A program made the position numbers and the translations under genes. DNA of 64,000 bases, taken from Pelotomaculum sp. PtaB.Bin104. GTDB lineage: Bacteria; Bacillota; Desulfotomaculia; Desulfotomaculales; Pelotomaculaceae. Each line of letters opens with the position of its first letter. Position 1 is the stretch's first letter. The notes beneath the pieces are model-generated. The model worked only from the letters and a program-made list of their open reading frames with translations. It was not told the origin of the DNA and made no database searches. Positions 24,848 to 33,843 of the stretch are shown piece after piece. Location of the stretch: contig MVQL01000170.1 in the NCBI GenBank assembly GCA_002067205.1, positions 27,817 through 91,816 on the forward strand, given 5' to 3'.

Positions 24848-25603
24848 ATGAAACTAATTTCGTGGAATGTAAACGGTCTGCGCGCCGTCATGAATAAGGG
24901 GTTTATGAACTTTTTCCGGGCTGCGGATGCGGATATATTCTGCCTGCAGGAAACAAAAATGCAGCCCGGGCAGGCGGAGCTGGACCTGGCCGGCTATGAG
25001 GAATACTGGAACAGCGCTGTGAAAAAGGGGTACTCCGGGACGGCTGTTTTCTCCAAGAATAAAGCGATCGCGGTCTCGCTCAACCTGGACCAGGAGGAGC
25101 ACGGGCAGGAGGGACGGGTGCTCACCCTGGAATACGACCGCTTCTATCTCATCAATGCCTACGCCCCAAATGCCCAGCGGGGGCTGACCCGCCTGGACTA
25201 CCGGCTGGCCTGGCAGGATGATTTTTGCGCCCACCTGGTAAACCTGGACCGGAAAAAGCCGGTGGTGGTCTGCGGGGATATGAATGTGGCCCACCATGAG
25301 ATAGACATCAAAAACCCCAAGTCCAATGTGGCAAATGCAGGGTTTTCTCCCCAGGAGCGGGCCAAAATGACCGAACTCCTGGCGGCCGGCTTTGTAGACT
25401 CCTTCCGCTTCCTTAACCCCGACAAAGCGGGGGCTTATACCTGGTGGTCCTACATGTTCGATGCCCGGGCCAAAAACGTGGGCTGGCGCATTGATTATTT
25501 TCTGGTTTCAGAGCGCATCAAAGACCGGATTCAGGATGCCTTGATATACTCCGAGGTGATAGGCAGCGACCACTGCCCGATCGGCCTGGAGCTTTGCATT
25601 TAA
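24848..25603 (+). CDS. xth: Exodeoxyribonuclease III / AP endonuclease (ExoA/Xth)
   Basis: 251 residues of the EEP nuclease fold. Active-site motifs are present: SWNVNGLRA, LQETKMQ, YAPNAQ, CGDMNVAHHEIDI, WWSYM and the terminal GSDHCPIGLEL with the catalytic Asp-His. It cuts DNA at abasic sites in base excision repair and trims 3' ends. ATG 24848 has GGAG seven bases ahead and fits relatives; an upstream ATG at 24830 does not. Confidence 0.96.
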   Translation: MKLISWNVNGLRAVMNKGFMNFFRAADADIFCLQETKMQPGQAELDLAGYEEYWNSAVKKGYSGTAVFSKNKAIAVSLNLDQEEHGQEGRVLTLEYDRFYLINAYAPNAQRGLTRLDYRLAWQDDFCAHLVNLDRKKPVVVCGDMNVAHHEIDIKNPKSNVANAGFSPQERAKMTELLAAGFVDSFRFLNPDKAGAYTWWSYMFDARAKNVGWRIDYFLVSERIKDRIQDALIYSEVIGSDHCPIGLELCI

Positions 25604-25642
25604 GATAAATAGCGCCCAAGGGATTAAGAAAGCATTTAATGG

Positions 25643-25665
25643 CTGCTCCGGCACTCGGAGTTTTG
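25643..25665 (+). terminator. Weak terminator after xth
   Basis: CTCCG and CGGAG around GCACT, followed by TTTT. The stem is short. Confidence 0.35.
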
Positions 25666-25806
25666 CAGACAGATAAATATTTATAATAGAGCAATATTTC
25701 TTTTGCAACTTAGTATATTTTAATTTATTGTCTTAAATATTTTAAACATTGACTATTTAGTTATAGTATAATAATAGCGATGTAAATAATTTGAGGGGGT
25801 GTTTGC

Positions 25807-27420
25807 ATGAGCAGGAAATCCTTATTTAAAGTAGTGTTGACCTTGTTTTTATGTTTTAGTGTGGTCCTCGCTACAGACGCGGCGCAACCCACGGCAAAGG
25901 ACTTAGTTTTAGCCAGCATCAACAGCTTCAACCTGGGTATTGACAAAGGCTTTTATGAAAAGTCCCAGGATGTAACCAATATTACGGTAACTGAGTTTGA
26001 CGGCAGCCTGACAAAAGAGTTAGGCCAGGTTAAGGGCTCATCGACGGAATTCATCTCACAGCTGGATGCATCCAACAATGCAATTAAAATAAACTACACC
26101 ACTAACGTATCCGGCAGCGAGCACAGCGGAGACTTTTACTTAAAAGATGACAAAATTATCTTTACTAAAGACATCTTTTTATTGCTGAAGGAATTTGGGC
26201 TTGACGTCTTTGAGGACAATCCCGCCCTGCTGGAGCAAAGCCCCGAATATCTGTATTTATCCAATGGACAACTCAATAGTGTTTGGGAACAGATGCTCAG
26301 CTATCAAAACCAGGAACTACCCCAGGAATACAAGGATCTGCTGCTTTTCCTGGTGGAGGCCATACCGGACGAATACTTCAGCCTGTCCAACGGTAAAGTT
26401 ACCTTGAAGCTGGACCAAAACGGCCTGGAAGATGTGATCTATAACCTGCTGGTTAAAATAAAAAACGAGAAGGAAAGAGCTGCCGATCTCGTCATTAATT
26501 TAAACAAATACAGTTACGAGCAGATGGGCATGGACCCCGAGCAAATGAAGCAGGATATCATCGCCGGCATCGACAGCATGCCCGTTATATCCCGGGAGGA
26601 TATTAAGCTGGTCAGCACCTTCGTCACAGTCAAAGAATTCACTTATGAAGCCTCCCTCATGCCCGGCGGGCCGAAAAACTTTAAGATGGACCTGGGCTTT
26701 AAAGCACCCAATGGCTCGGCTAGCGGACAACTCGCTGTCGTTTTTGACGGTGCCGGGACTCAAGAGAACATGAAAGGTTCATACAGCATCTCGGGCAACT
26801 TCAATGACATAAACGGCCCTAAGGTCGATTTTTCCATGACCGGTTTGTACAATTACAAATCTGAGGTAGCTGATTCGGATATCACTATTAAAGCCACAGC
26901 CAAAGACAATAACACCGGGGAATTATTATTGAATCTCGGCGCCACAGCCAAATCCACCACCAAAGTGGACCATAGCCTGGTGGTCAGCGTTCCTGAATTG
27001 AATGCCTCCAACAGCGCCGATCTGGCAGTCCTGCTCCCGGAGCTGCAGCAGGTTTTAGAGCCGCCCGTTGTGGGAGCGGCTGATTTGCAATTAGTGGTAA
27101 ACGGCAACGTCATCTCAACTGATGTGAAACCAGCAATTATCGGCAGCGGGCAGCTCGTGGTGCCGGCCAGAGCCGTTTTAGAAGCGCTGGGCTGCAACGT
27201 TGAGTGGATCGAGCCCAACGAAGTGCACATCAAATCCGGTGACAAAACAATTCTAATAATTATAGATAGCAAAAATTATCAGGTCAACGGGCAGGAAAAA
27301 GCCTTAAGCACACCGGCCTACCTGGAAGCAGACCGCACAATGATCCCGGCAAGCTTCCTGGTTGACGAATTAGGCACTAGGATTAAACTGGTAAACGGTG
27401 CAGTAGTGATCACGAAATAA
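25807..27420 (+). CDS. Secreted protein with C-terminal stalk (copper amine oxidase N-like) domain
   Basis: 537 residues. A signal peptide (KSLFKVVLTLFLCFSVVLATDAA) precedes a long unassigned region (about 28-425) rich in acidic and beta-prone sequence with no family I recognise. From about 425 to the end there is a stalk domain of the copper-amine-oxidase N-terminal type: VVNGNVIS, QLVVPARAVLEALGCNVEW, TILIIIDSKNYQVNGQEKAL, RTMIPASFLVDELG. Such domains are common in surface proteins of Desulfotomaculum-like bacteria and probably bind wall polymers. GAGGGGGTG precedes the ATG. Single gene with its own terminator. Confidence 0.8.
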   Translation: MSRKSLFKVVLTLFLCFSVVLATDAAQPTAKDLVLASINSFNLGIDKGFYEKSQDVTNITVTEFDGSLTKELGQVKGSSTEFISQLDASNNAIKINYTTNVSGSEHSGDFYLKDDKIIFTKDIFLLLKEFGLDVFEDNPALLEQSPEYLYLSNGQLNSVWEQMLSYQNQELPQEYKDLLLFLVEAIPDEYFSLSNGKVTLKLDQNGLEDVIYNLLVKIKNEKERAADLVINLNKYSYEQMGMDPEQMKQDIIAGIDSMPVISREDIKLVSTFVTVKEFTYEASLMPGGPKNFKMDLGFKAPNGSASGQLAVVFDGAGTQENMKGSYSISGNFNDINGPKVDFSMTGLYNYKSEVADSDITIKATAKDNNTGELLLNLGATAKSTTKVDHSLVVSVPELNASNSADLAVLLPELQQVLEPPVVGAADLQLVVNGNVISTDVKPAIIGSGQLVVPARAVLEALGCNVEWIEPNEVHIKSGDKTILIIIDSKNYQVNGQEKALSTPAYLEADRTMIPASFLVDELGTRIKLVNGAVVITK

Positions 27421-27441
27421 CTCATAAGCAACCAATAATAA

Positions 27442-27479
27442 ACCCGTCGTTTCGCAATTAAAACGGCGGGTATTTTTTT
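27442..27479 (+). terminator. Rho-independent terminator after the stalk-domain gene
   Basis: ACCCGTCGTTT and AAACGGCGGGT pair (one G-T) around an eight-base loop, then ATTTTTTT. Confidence 0.85.
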
Positions 27480-27779
27480 GGTTACTCTTATTATTTACTT
27501 TTTTGTAGCTACGTGGGGAATTTCCCTACGTCCATCAAGCTTCTTCTCTTTGGAAGAAATCAGGAAGGCTTGCCATGCCCATGTAAAGCTAAAACTGCCA
27601 TCCCACTTCCACAACCCTTAAAGATCTGTAACATAAATAAATTTATATTGTCTTTACTGTTGAAAAAGCCGCACCGGCTTTTTTCTTTTTATTTTTTTGT
27701 TATAATTTAACCGGTTGCACTGTCACAAATAAGCTTCTGTCTTTGTTATATAAGTGAAGTCCCCAGTTGGGAGGCCGAG
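27480..27779. other. Spacer before the sigma factor gene
   Basis: Holds a near palindrome (ACGTGGGGAATTTCCCTACGT, about 27511-27531) and a strong hairpin at 27662. No gene is supported. The promoter of the sigma operon should lie between 27690 and 27770 but no clear motif can be chosen. Confidence 0.35.
27662..27690 (+). terminator. Terminator upstream of the sigma factor gene
   Basis: GAAAAAGCCG and CGGCTTTTTTC pair around CAC, followed by more T. It can work in the plus direction and isolates the sigma operon from upstream transcription. Confidence 0.7.
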
Positions 27780-28322
27780 ATGACCTTGCCGGAAAACGAC
27801 AACAGAATTAAACCGGCAATTTTCCAGGCTCTTTTTGACCGCCATTACCCGGCCTTGTGCAGGAAGCTGATTGGCCTTTTGGGCAGCCGCGCCGCCGCGG
27901 AGGACGTTGCCCAGGAAGCGTTTATGAAGCTTTACCTCACACCGCCCCGGGAGGACGCCAACCTGCGCGGTTGGCTCTCCAAAGTGGCGACAAACCTGGC
28001 CATTAATCAGCTGCGCAGCGAAGGCAGCAGGAGGCGCCGGGAAACCAACGCCGGGCGGGCCCGGGACACTGACCTGGTGGAGGGCCCCGAAGACGCGCTC
28101 CTGCGGGAAGAAAAGGCGCTCCTGACCAAGCGAGTACTGGAGATCCTGCCGGAGAGGGACCGGGCCTGCCTGCTCCTGAGGTTTTCGGGGATGAGTTACG
28201 CCGGCATCGCCGCAGCACTGGGTCTGAAAGAGACTTCGGTCGGGACCCTGCTGGCGCGGGCCCGCGCCAGTTTCAAAAGCGAGTACACCAGGCTCAAGGA
28301 GAGTGATGACGGTGTGTTATGA
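27780..28322 (+). CDS. ECF-type RNA polymerase sigma factor
   Basis: 180 residues. Region 2 is visible in FQALFDRHYPALCRKLIGLLGSRAAAEDVAQEAFMKLYL and LRGWLSKVATNLAINQLRS; region 4 in LEILPERDRACLLLRFSGMSYAGIAAALGLKETSVGTLLARARASFKSEY. No region 3, so it is an extracytoplasmic-function type sigma. It overlaps the next gene, a zinc-finger anti-sigma, by 17 bp. The pair probably responds to an envelope signal and may control the ABC transporter genes that follow. GGGAGG lies eight bases before the ATG. Confidence 0.93.
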   Translation: MTLPENDNRIKPAIFQALFDRHYPALCRKLIGLLGSRAAAEDVAQEAFMKLYLTPPREDANLRGWLSKVATNLAINQLRSEGSRRRRETNAGRARDTDLVEGPEDALLREEKALLTKRVLEILPERDRACLLLRFSGMSYAGIAAALGLKETSVGTLLARARASFKSEYTRLKESDDGVL

Positions 28323-29457
28323 CACCGGTACGCTGCAGGCTTTCCTGGATGGGGAAATATCCGGCAGTCAGCGGTCAGCGATTGAAAAACACCTGCTGGA
28401 ATGCAGTTCATGCCGCGCAGCCCTGGAGCAATTAAGGGAAAACCTAACTTTCACCGATACCAGGTTGTCCGGCTACCTGCAGCATATGAGCCGGGAGGAA
28501 TTTGATACCGGCGCGGCCTGGCTCCGGTTCAACACTAACCGGCGAAGCGGTCAAAATAAGCTTAAGACAAGGAAGGGAGTAATCCAAATGCTGTCAAGAT
28601 ACCGGGCAGCCACTACTGCAGCCGTATTGGTTTTAGCGGTGGTGTTTGCCTTCAGTTTCAGTTCGGTGCGCACAATGGCCAGTGAGCTGCTTACCGTTTT
28701 CCGGGTTGAAAAAGTAAAAACGATCAGCATATCGCCTGCTGACATAGCCAGTATGGAAAAGGCCATCCGCAATGGCGCCGGCCAGGTGGACATTGAAAAC
28801 TTCGGCAATCTGGAATTTATTGGCAAGCAAACCACAAATAAAGTATCTCTAAGTGAAGCGCGGGCCGGGGTGGACTTCCAGCTTAAGCTGCCCGAGCCCC
28901 TGCCGGCGGGGTACAGCCTCAAGGAAATTTATCTAAACACTGGGGGAACCTTGAACCTGACCCTGAACACCGTCAACACCAACCAGGTGCTGAAATCCCT
29001 GGGGAGTGAAAAACTCCTGCCGGACGAACTTAACGGCAAGATGTTCTCCGTAAAAGTGCCGGCGGCAGTCCAGACCCGCTATACCGGAGATGGTGACACC
29101 AGCATCTCGGTGCTGCAGAGCAGAAGCCCCGAGCTCATCGCCCAGGGCTCGGATGTGAGCGCCATTCGTGACGCGCTATTGGCGCTGCCATTTCTGCCGG
29201 AAAGCCTGCGCGACCAACTGGCGTCAATTAACGACTGGCAGCATACCTTCCTGGTCCCGGATTTCGAAGGCACCACCCGGGAAGTCGATGTGGCCGGGTC
29301 ACGGGGTGTATTTATCACACCACCCGCCGATAATGATAATCACCGGGGCGGCCCCGCACCTAACAACCTGATTTGGCAGGAGAACGGCATTGTTTACGCA
29401 GTCAGCGGGAACCTGACCCTGGAGCAAGCCCAGGCAATAGCAGCATCGATGAAGTAA
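28306..29457 (+). CDS. Transmembrane anti-sigma factor with zinc-finger domain
   Basis: About 383 residues. The N-terminal zf-HC2 anti-sigma domain has the motif IEKHLLECSSCRAAL (HxxxCxxC). One transmembrane helix follows (about 103-125, TAAVLVLAVVFAFSF). The extracellular part of about 255 residues contains NFGNLEFIGKQT and a LPAGYSLKEIYL motif resembling DUF4367-type sensor domains. It sequesters the sigma factor at the membrane until a signal is received. Start ATG 28306 follows AAGGAG. A terminator closes the operon. Confidence 0.88.
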   Translation: MTVCYDTGTLQAFLDGEISGSQRSAIEKHLLECSSCRAALEQLRENLTFTDTRLSGYLQHMSREEFDTGAAWLRFNTNRRSGQNKLKTRKGVIQMLSRYRAATTAAVLVLAVVFAFSFSSVRTMASELLTVFRVEKVKTISISPADIASMEKAIRNGAGQVDIENFGNLEFIGKQTTNKVSLSEARAGVDFQLKLPEPLPAGYSLKEIYLNTGGTLNLTLNTVNTNQVLKSLGSEKLLPDELNGKMFSVKVPAAVQTRYTGDGDTSISVLQSRSPELIAQGSDVSAIRDALLALPFLPESLRDQLASINDWQHTFLVPDFEGTTREVDVAGSRGVFITPPADNDNHRGGPAPNNLIWQENGIVYAVSGNLTLEQAQAIAASMK

Positions 29458-29462
29458 CTGAA

Positions 29463-29495
29463 CAGGCCACCGCGTTAAACCGGTGGCCTGGTTTT
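29463..29495 (+). terminator. Rho-independent terminator after the anti-sigma gene
   Basis: CAGGCCACCG and CGGTGGCCTG form a perfect ten-bp stem with an eight-base loop, then GTTTT. Confidence 0.85.
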
Positions 29496-29559
29496 CCGTC
29501 TCTCCTTAAGTTTTAAAACCTGCCGGCATAGTTATTATATAAGAAGACGAGGTAGATCA

Positions 29560-30465
29560 ATGATCCTGGAAACCAACAACCTGACCAAAATGTACGGGAC
29601 CAAGGCGGCCTGCTCGAATATTTGCCTCTTGGTAGACGGGGGGCAAATATTCGGTTTTCTCGGCCCTAACGGCGCGGGCAAAAGCACCCTGGTAAAGATG
29701 CTGGTGGGGCTGCTCTTCCCCACTTCCGGCATGGCAAATATTTTGGGCAGCCCCCTGGGCAACCTGGGGACACGGGCTAAAATCGGCTACCTGCCTGAAA
29801 GTTTTAGCTACCAGGAATGGCTTACGGGCGAAGAGCTGCTTTCCTTCCACGGCTCCCTGTACGGGATGAGCCGGGCAGACAGGAACAAACGCATACCGCT
29901 GGCTTTGCGGCAGGTCGGACTAAGCGGCAAAGAGAAGCAAAAAGTCGGCTCCTACAGCAAGGGCATGCACCAGCGCGCGGGGCTGGCCTGTGCCCTGCTC
30001 CACGACCCGGACCTGATTTTTTTGGACGAGCCGACCTCCGCCTTGGACCCCCTGGGGCGGCGCGAGGTGCGGGAAATTATGCTGGAGCTGCGGGAAAGTG
30101 GCAAAACCATATTTCTCAACAGCCATCTCCTAAGCGAAGTGGAGATGGTGTGTGACCGGGTGGCCTTTATTAATCAGGGGAAAATTGTGGCCAGCGGCAC
30201 GCTGGCAGAGCTGGCTGCGCAAACAGTAGAGGTGGAACTGCAGGCAGAAGGCCTGACCCAGGCCGCGCTGGCGGAGCTGGCCTCCCGGAGCAGCAGCCTC
30301 AAGACTGAAGGGCGGCTCGTCAGGGTTACCCTCAAGGAACGGGAGCAGATCCCGGCAATAGCTGAAGCAGTAGTCAGAAATGGGGGCCGGCTATTCAGCC
30401 TTAACGTCGTGCACAACTCTCTGGAAGACTTGTTTGTAGACCTCATGCAAAGTGGTGATCAGTAG
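29560..30465 (+). CDS. ABC transporter ATP-binding protein
   Basis: 301 residues. Walker A GPNGAGKST, Q-loop YLPES, signature SKGMHQRAGLA (divergent), Walker B LIFLDEPTSALDP, H-loop NSHLLSEV. The C-terminal 80 residues are the regulatory extension common in ABC-2 exporters. It overlaps nothing but ends one base before the permease ATG, so the two form one exporter, probably of a peptide, lipid or antibiotic. GAGGT precedes the ATG. Confidence 0.93.
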   Translation: MILETNNLTKMYGTKAACSNICLLVDGGQIFGFLGPNGAGKSTLVKMLVGLLFPTSGMANILGSPLGNLGTRAKIGYLPESFSYQEWLTGEELLSFHGSLYGMSRADRNKRIPLALRQVGLSGKEKQKVGSYSKGMHQRAGLACALLHDPDLIFLDEPTSALDPLGRREVREIMLELRESGKTIFLNSHLLSEVEMVCDRVAFINQGKIVASGTLAELAAQTVEVELQAEGLTQAALAELASRSSSLKTEGRLVRVTLKEREQIPAIAEAVVRNGGRLFSLNVVHNSLEDLFVDLMQSGDQ

Positions 30466-30466
30466 G

Positions 30467-31294
30467 ATGCTAACCATATTTTTGTTAACTTTCAAGGAAA
30501 TAATCCGGCGCCGGATTTTACTGGTCACGGTCATCCTGGCTGCGATCTTTCTGGCGCTGTACGGCACCGGCGTCCACTATGGCTACCAGGAAATGAGCCG
30601 CGGCGCGGGTCTGTTAAAGGCGCTGATTGTGCCAATGTTCCTGGCCCTGGGGCTTTACTTCGGCAGCTTTATCATTTCATTTCTGGCGGTCATGGCCGCC
30701 GTCGGCACTGTTTCCAGTGAAATTGAGAACGGTGTGATGCACGCCATCGTACCCGGCCCGGTCAGGCGCTCATCGATCCTCCTGGGCAAATTTTTCGGCT
30801 ACGGCTTGATGCTGTCTATCTTTTCCGCCTTATTTTACCTGGCTATACTGCTGATCGTACATTACAATACAGGCCTGGATGTCCCCGTAAAAGTGGCTTC
30901 AGCAGGACTTTTTTGCCTGCAGCCATTAATTCTGCTTGCCTTAGCCCTGTTTGGCTCCACCTTTCTTTCTACTTTGGCTAATGGCATTGGGGTTTTTATG
31001 CTTTACACCATCGGAGTGATCGGCGGCATGCTGGAACAAATCGGCTACCTGGCCGGCAGCAATGTTCTGGTCAACATCGGCATCGTCTCCAGCCTTTTGA
31101 TGCCCGCCGACGCTATTTACCGGAAAATCGTTTACACACTTCTATCCGTGCCGGGCGCGTCTTTCTCCACCTCAATGCTGGGCCCCTTCGGCAGCAGCAC
31201 AGAGCCGAGCGTCTGGATGCTGGTCTATACCGGCTTCTATATTTTGGGGTTTCTATTACTGGCGATGCGAGTATTTAACCGGAGAGATATTTAG
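30467..31294 (+). CDS. ABC-2 type permease, intact copy
   Basis: About 275 residues with six hydrophobic helices: ILLVTVILAAIFLALYGTG, LALGLYFGSFIISFLAVMAAVG, YGLMLSIFSALFYLAILLIV, LQPLILLALALFGSTFLS, GIGVFMLYTIGVIGG and MLVYTGFYILGFLLLAM. The charged SSEIENGVMHAIVPGPVRRSSILLGKFFGYG loop is typical of ABC-2 permeases. It partners the preceding ATPase. A second copy, about 85 percent alike by eye and lacking the first codons, is at 44911-45714. A GTG at 30452 is also in frame, but ATG 30467 follows directly after the upstream stop. Confidence 0.92.
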   Translation: MLTIFLLTFKEIIRRRILLVTVILAAIFLALYGTGVHYGYQEMSRGAGLLKALIVPMFLALGLYFGSFIISFLAVMAAVGTVSSEIENGVMHAIVPGPVRRSSILLGKFFGYGLMLSIFSALFYLAILLIVHYNTGLDVPVKVASAGLFCLQPLILLALALFGSTFLSTLANGIGVFMLYTIGVIGGMLEQIGYLAGSNVLVNIGIVSSLLMPADAIYRKIVYTLLSVPGASFSTSMLGPFGSSTEPSVWMLVYTGFYILGFLLLAMRVFNRRDI

Positions 31295-31689
31295 GAGGAA
31301 AAAACTGCTCCCTTTATACAATTCGAATATCTATAGATATCTTTTATTTTCTTAGTTTTTCACATTATGGTCGGATAGCATAACTTATAACTCACAATTA
31401 TATCAATGTCGAGCTCTTTTGAGTAAAGGTACTTATACGCCGGTAGCCCACATCATCTAAAGCTTGCATCAGTTTTAGTAATTATAACCGCTATTTTAAT
31501 ATCAACACTTATCTCATAGGTGTGCCTCCCACTTCACTGGCATAAACCCCATCGAATTTAAAACTTTTACTTATATGTTCCCCAACTTGGTTGGCTTATT
31601 TTAGAATAGATGCAAAAAGCTTCAGAAAGTTGCAATAATATTCAAAAGGTTATTATTGTTTTCTGTGGAATAATTCTTGTGTATTAAAA
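31295..31689. other. AT-rich spacer between ABC genes and the agr-like operon
   Basis: About 400 bases. GGAGGAAAAAACTG follows the permease stop without an ORF. On the minus strand short stretches look like decayed coding sequence, but I cannot assign them. The base composition drops sharply from the GC-rich ABC genes, marking the left edge of the island. Confidence 0.4.
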
Positions 31690-31722
31690 AGCTCATTCTG
31701 TTACCGGAATGGGCTGTTTTTT
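31690..31722 (+). terminator. Rho-independent terminator upstream of the agr-like operon
   Basis: AGCTCATTC and GAATGGGCT pair (one G-T) around TGTTACCG, followed by GTTTTTT. Confidence 0.7.
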
Positions 31723-31751
31723 GACCCTTTCGAGCGGCAAAAAGACCCTTT
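31723..31751. promoter_or_regulatory. Direct repeat with LytTR-site geometry
   Basis: GACCCTTT occurs at 31723-31730 and again at 31744-31751, a 21-bp period. LytTR regulators such as AgrA bind two direct repeats of about 9 bp separated by 12-13 bp, which is the same geometry. It lies 60-90 bp upstream of the sensor-kinase start. Autoactivation of the operon by its own LytTR regulator is inferred; the bases differ from the staphylococcal consensus. Confidence 0.45.
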
Positions 31752-31810
31752 GGGACATCGACAGCAGGAATTACATTTTTTATAAACAAATAATAAGGAG
31801 TGGAAATTTG

Positions 31811-33193
31811 GTGGATCATATGTCCGCCCTTGAACTTATTATTATCTCCTTCCCTGAAGCAATGTTGGTGGCAGCGCTTGGCATAACTCTTGCCGGATTT
31901 AAACCGCGCTTGAAGCAGTTAGCTATTATTGGTATATTTCATGGATTAGCTTCTTGTATAATCAGGTCATCCCAGGTGCCCTTCGGCCTCCATACCATTA
32001 TCTTGTTGTTGGTATTCATCCTGATAATTAACGCAGTTACCCGGTTAAATTTAAAAACCTCCGCTTTGGCAGCGCTAACGGGGCTTACCATTTACGTAGC
32101 GGTGGAACTGCTGATTGCCCCACAGGTACTAAAGATAACCGGCTATACATATGAAAAAGTTTTAGCTGACACTTTATTGAGATTTTATTTCTTCCTCCCG
32201 GAAGCACTGATTCTTGCCCTTATAACTTTTTTATGCCGACGTTTCAATATAAACATTATGTCTTACTGGAAAAGAAATAAAAAAAACGGAAACCTATTTG
32301 TTCTCGGCTCTGAAAACACTTTTAATGAGGATTTCTTCATCAGACAATATTTTCCTCTTATAACGCTTGTTCTTAGCCCAATTTTTTTATTAGCATTATT
32401 AAATATTACTTTCTTTGTTTTCCGCAGCGGCAGCCTTACTGACAAATATTTGAGTGTCTTTACGACTTTCATTAGTTTTGCAGTAATAGCTTTATCCGGT
32501 TTGTCAACAATAGCGGTAAAAAAATTGACAGAAGCCATGGAAGCTGAATATACCGCAAAAAAAACGAGTGAGACACTCTCACGAATGGGTGAGTTGATCG
32601 CTTCCATACGTAAACAGCGCCATGATTTTAACCATCACCTGCAGGCAGTATATGGCCTGATTGAAGTTGAGTCTTTTCAAGAGGCAAGAGAATATATAAG
32701 AAAAACATTTAGTATCATTTCCACCCATGGAGATCTTATCAAAACCGATAACCATGAGATAAGCGCAATGTTATACACGAAAATCGGGGTAGCGGAAGCT
32801 AGAAGCATAAACCTGGACATTATTGTAAAGTGCAGTCTTAAGGACTTGCCATTAAGTGCAATTGAAGCAAACTCTGTTCTGGGCAATCTAATTGACAACG
32901 CCTTGGATGCAGTAGAAAATACCGACATGAAAAAGCCGTTTGTAACTGTTGAAGTATACAAAATTCCCAATACGTATATTTTTCGGGTCACAAATCAGGG
33001 CAAGCCCATCCAAACCCAGTTATTTGAAAAAATTTTCGAGCCGCATTTTACTACCAAAGGGAAACAGGGACTGGGCCTGGCCATTGTCAAGGAGATTGTG
33101 CAAAACTATGGAGGATCGGTGAACTTATCCTCAAATGACGATGAAACAATTTTTACTGTGAGTATACCTTCAAAAAGGTGGGACTTTAATTGA
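31811..33193 (+). CDS. AgrC-like sensor histidine kinase
   Basis: About 460 residues. The N-terminal half has six or seven hydrophobic helices (LIIISFPEAMLVAALGITLAG, TIILLLVFILIINAV, ALAALTGLTIYVAVELLIA, FFLPEALILALITFLC, ITLVLSPIFLLALLNITFFVF, FTTFISFAVIALSGLST). A coiled coil leads to the phosphoacceptor motif KQRHDFNHHLQ (His271), which is of the AgrC/HPK10 type, and then an ATPase domain with N box NLIDNALDAVEN, and G2 KGKQGLGLAIVKEIV. It should detect the cyclic peptide made from the small gene downstream. The reading frame runs back to 31709 through a terminator; GTG 31811 follows AAGGAG and removes that. Its stop overlaps the next start. Confidence 0.9.
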   Translation: MDHMSALELIIISFPEAMLVAALGITLAGFKPRLKQLAIIGIFHGLASCIIRSSQVPFGLHTIILLLVFILIINAVTRLNLKTSALAALTGLTIYVAVELLIAPQVLKITGYTYEKVLADTLLRFYFFLPEALILALITFLCRRFNINIMSYWKRNKKNGNLFVLGSENTFNEDFFIRQYFPLITLVLSPIFLLALLNITFFVFRSGSLTDKYLSVFTTFISFAVIALSGLSTIAVKKLTEAMEAEYTAKKTSETLSRMGELIASIRKQRHDFNHHLQAVYGLIEVESFQEAREYIRKTFSIISTHGDLIKTDNHEISAMLYTKIGVAEARSINLDIIVKCSLKDLPLSAIEANSVLGNLIDNALDAVENTDMKKPFVTVEVYKIPNTYIFRVTNQGKPIQTQLFEKIFEPHFTTKGKQGLGLAIVKEIVQNYGGSVNLSSNDDETIFTVSIPSKRWDFN

Positions 33194-33843
33194 GCCTTTA
33201 CAGTATATCGGAAAAGGTAGCCGGATATATCACAACAGAAGCAAATATAAAGGACAGTCAGGTAGACTCTGTGCGTTACGGTATGGAAATTATTCTTGGG
33301 GCGCTGATTAAGGGGCTAGTATTGATAACAACTTCTTTCTTATTAGGAATCCAGGTTCAGGTAATTATTGCCTTCATTTGCGGCAGCTTGCTGAGGCTTA
33401 CAAGCGGCGGAGCACACTGTACCAGTTACCTGCGCTGCCTCGGTTGCGGCCTGGTTGTTTACCTCTCTATTGGCAAGTCAGCAATTTACCTGGAAAAGCT
33501 TCAAGCAATCGATCATTTTCCAACAGTTTTGTTTCTATGCGTAATTATGATTTTATGCGCCTGCCTGTGGGCCCCCGGCGATGTTCCATACAGACCAATG
33601 AACCAAAAGGAATCACTTTTCTTTAAGGGACTAAGCATATTACTTATAGCCGGCTGGACAGCCATTGCTTACCTTGTTTTCAATAAAGTAAATTTTTCTT
33701 TCATCATGTCTAGTCTGTTAGCCTTGTTGGTTCAGACTTTTAGCTTTTCCCCACCAGGTTATTTTATTATTGGCAAAATTGACTCCATGCTTTTAAATTT
33801 TGCAGTAAGGAAAGGAGGTGCATCAATCAATGCGGAAAATTAA
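33190..33843 (+). CDS. AgrB-like accessory gene regulator protease
   Basis: 217 residues. AgrB is a membrane cysteine endopeptidase that cuts the AgrD propeptide and closes the ring. The catalytic pair is present with the right spacing: His76 and Cys83 in SGGAHCTSYLRC. Five or six hydrophobic segments follow (IILGALIKGLVLITTSFLLG, VQVIIAFICGSLL, FPTVLFLCVIMILCACLW, GLSILLIAGWTAIAYLVF). The start is TTG 33190, overlapping the kinase stop as TTGA, with AGGTGG upstream. Its last 14 bases overlap the AgrD-like gene. Confidence 0.94.
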   Translation: MSLYSISEKVAGYITTEANIKDSQVDSVRYGMEIILGALIKGLVLITTSFLLGIQVQVIIAFICGSLLRLTSGGAHCTSYLRCLGCGLVVYLSIGKSAIYLEKLQAIDHFPTVLFLCVIMILCACLWAPGDVPYRPMNQKESLFFKGLSILLIAGWTAIAYLVFNKVNFSFIMSSLLALLVQTFSFSPPGYFIIGKIDSMLLNFAVRKGGASINAEN

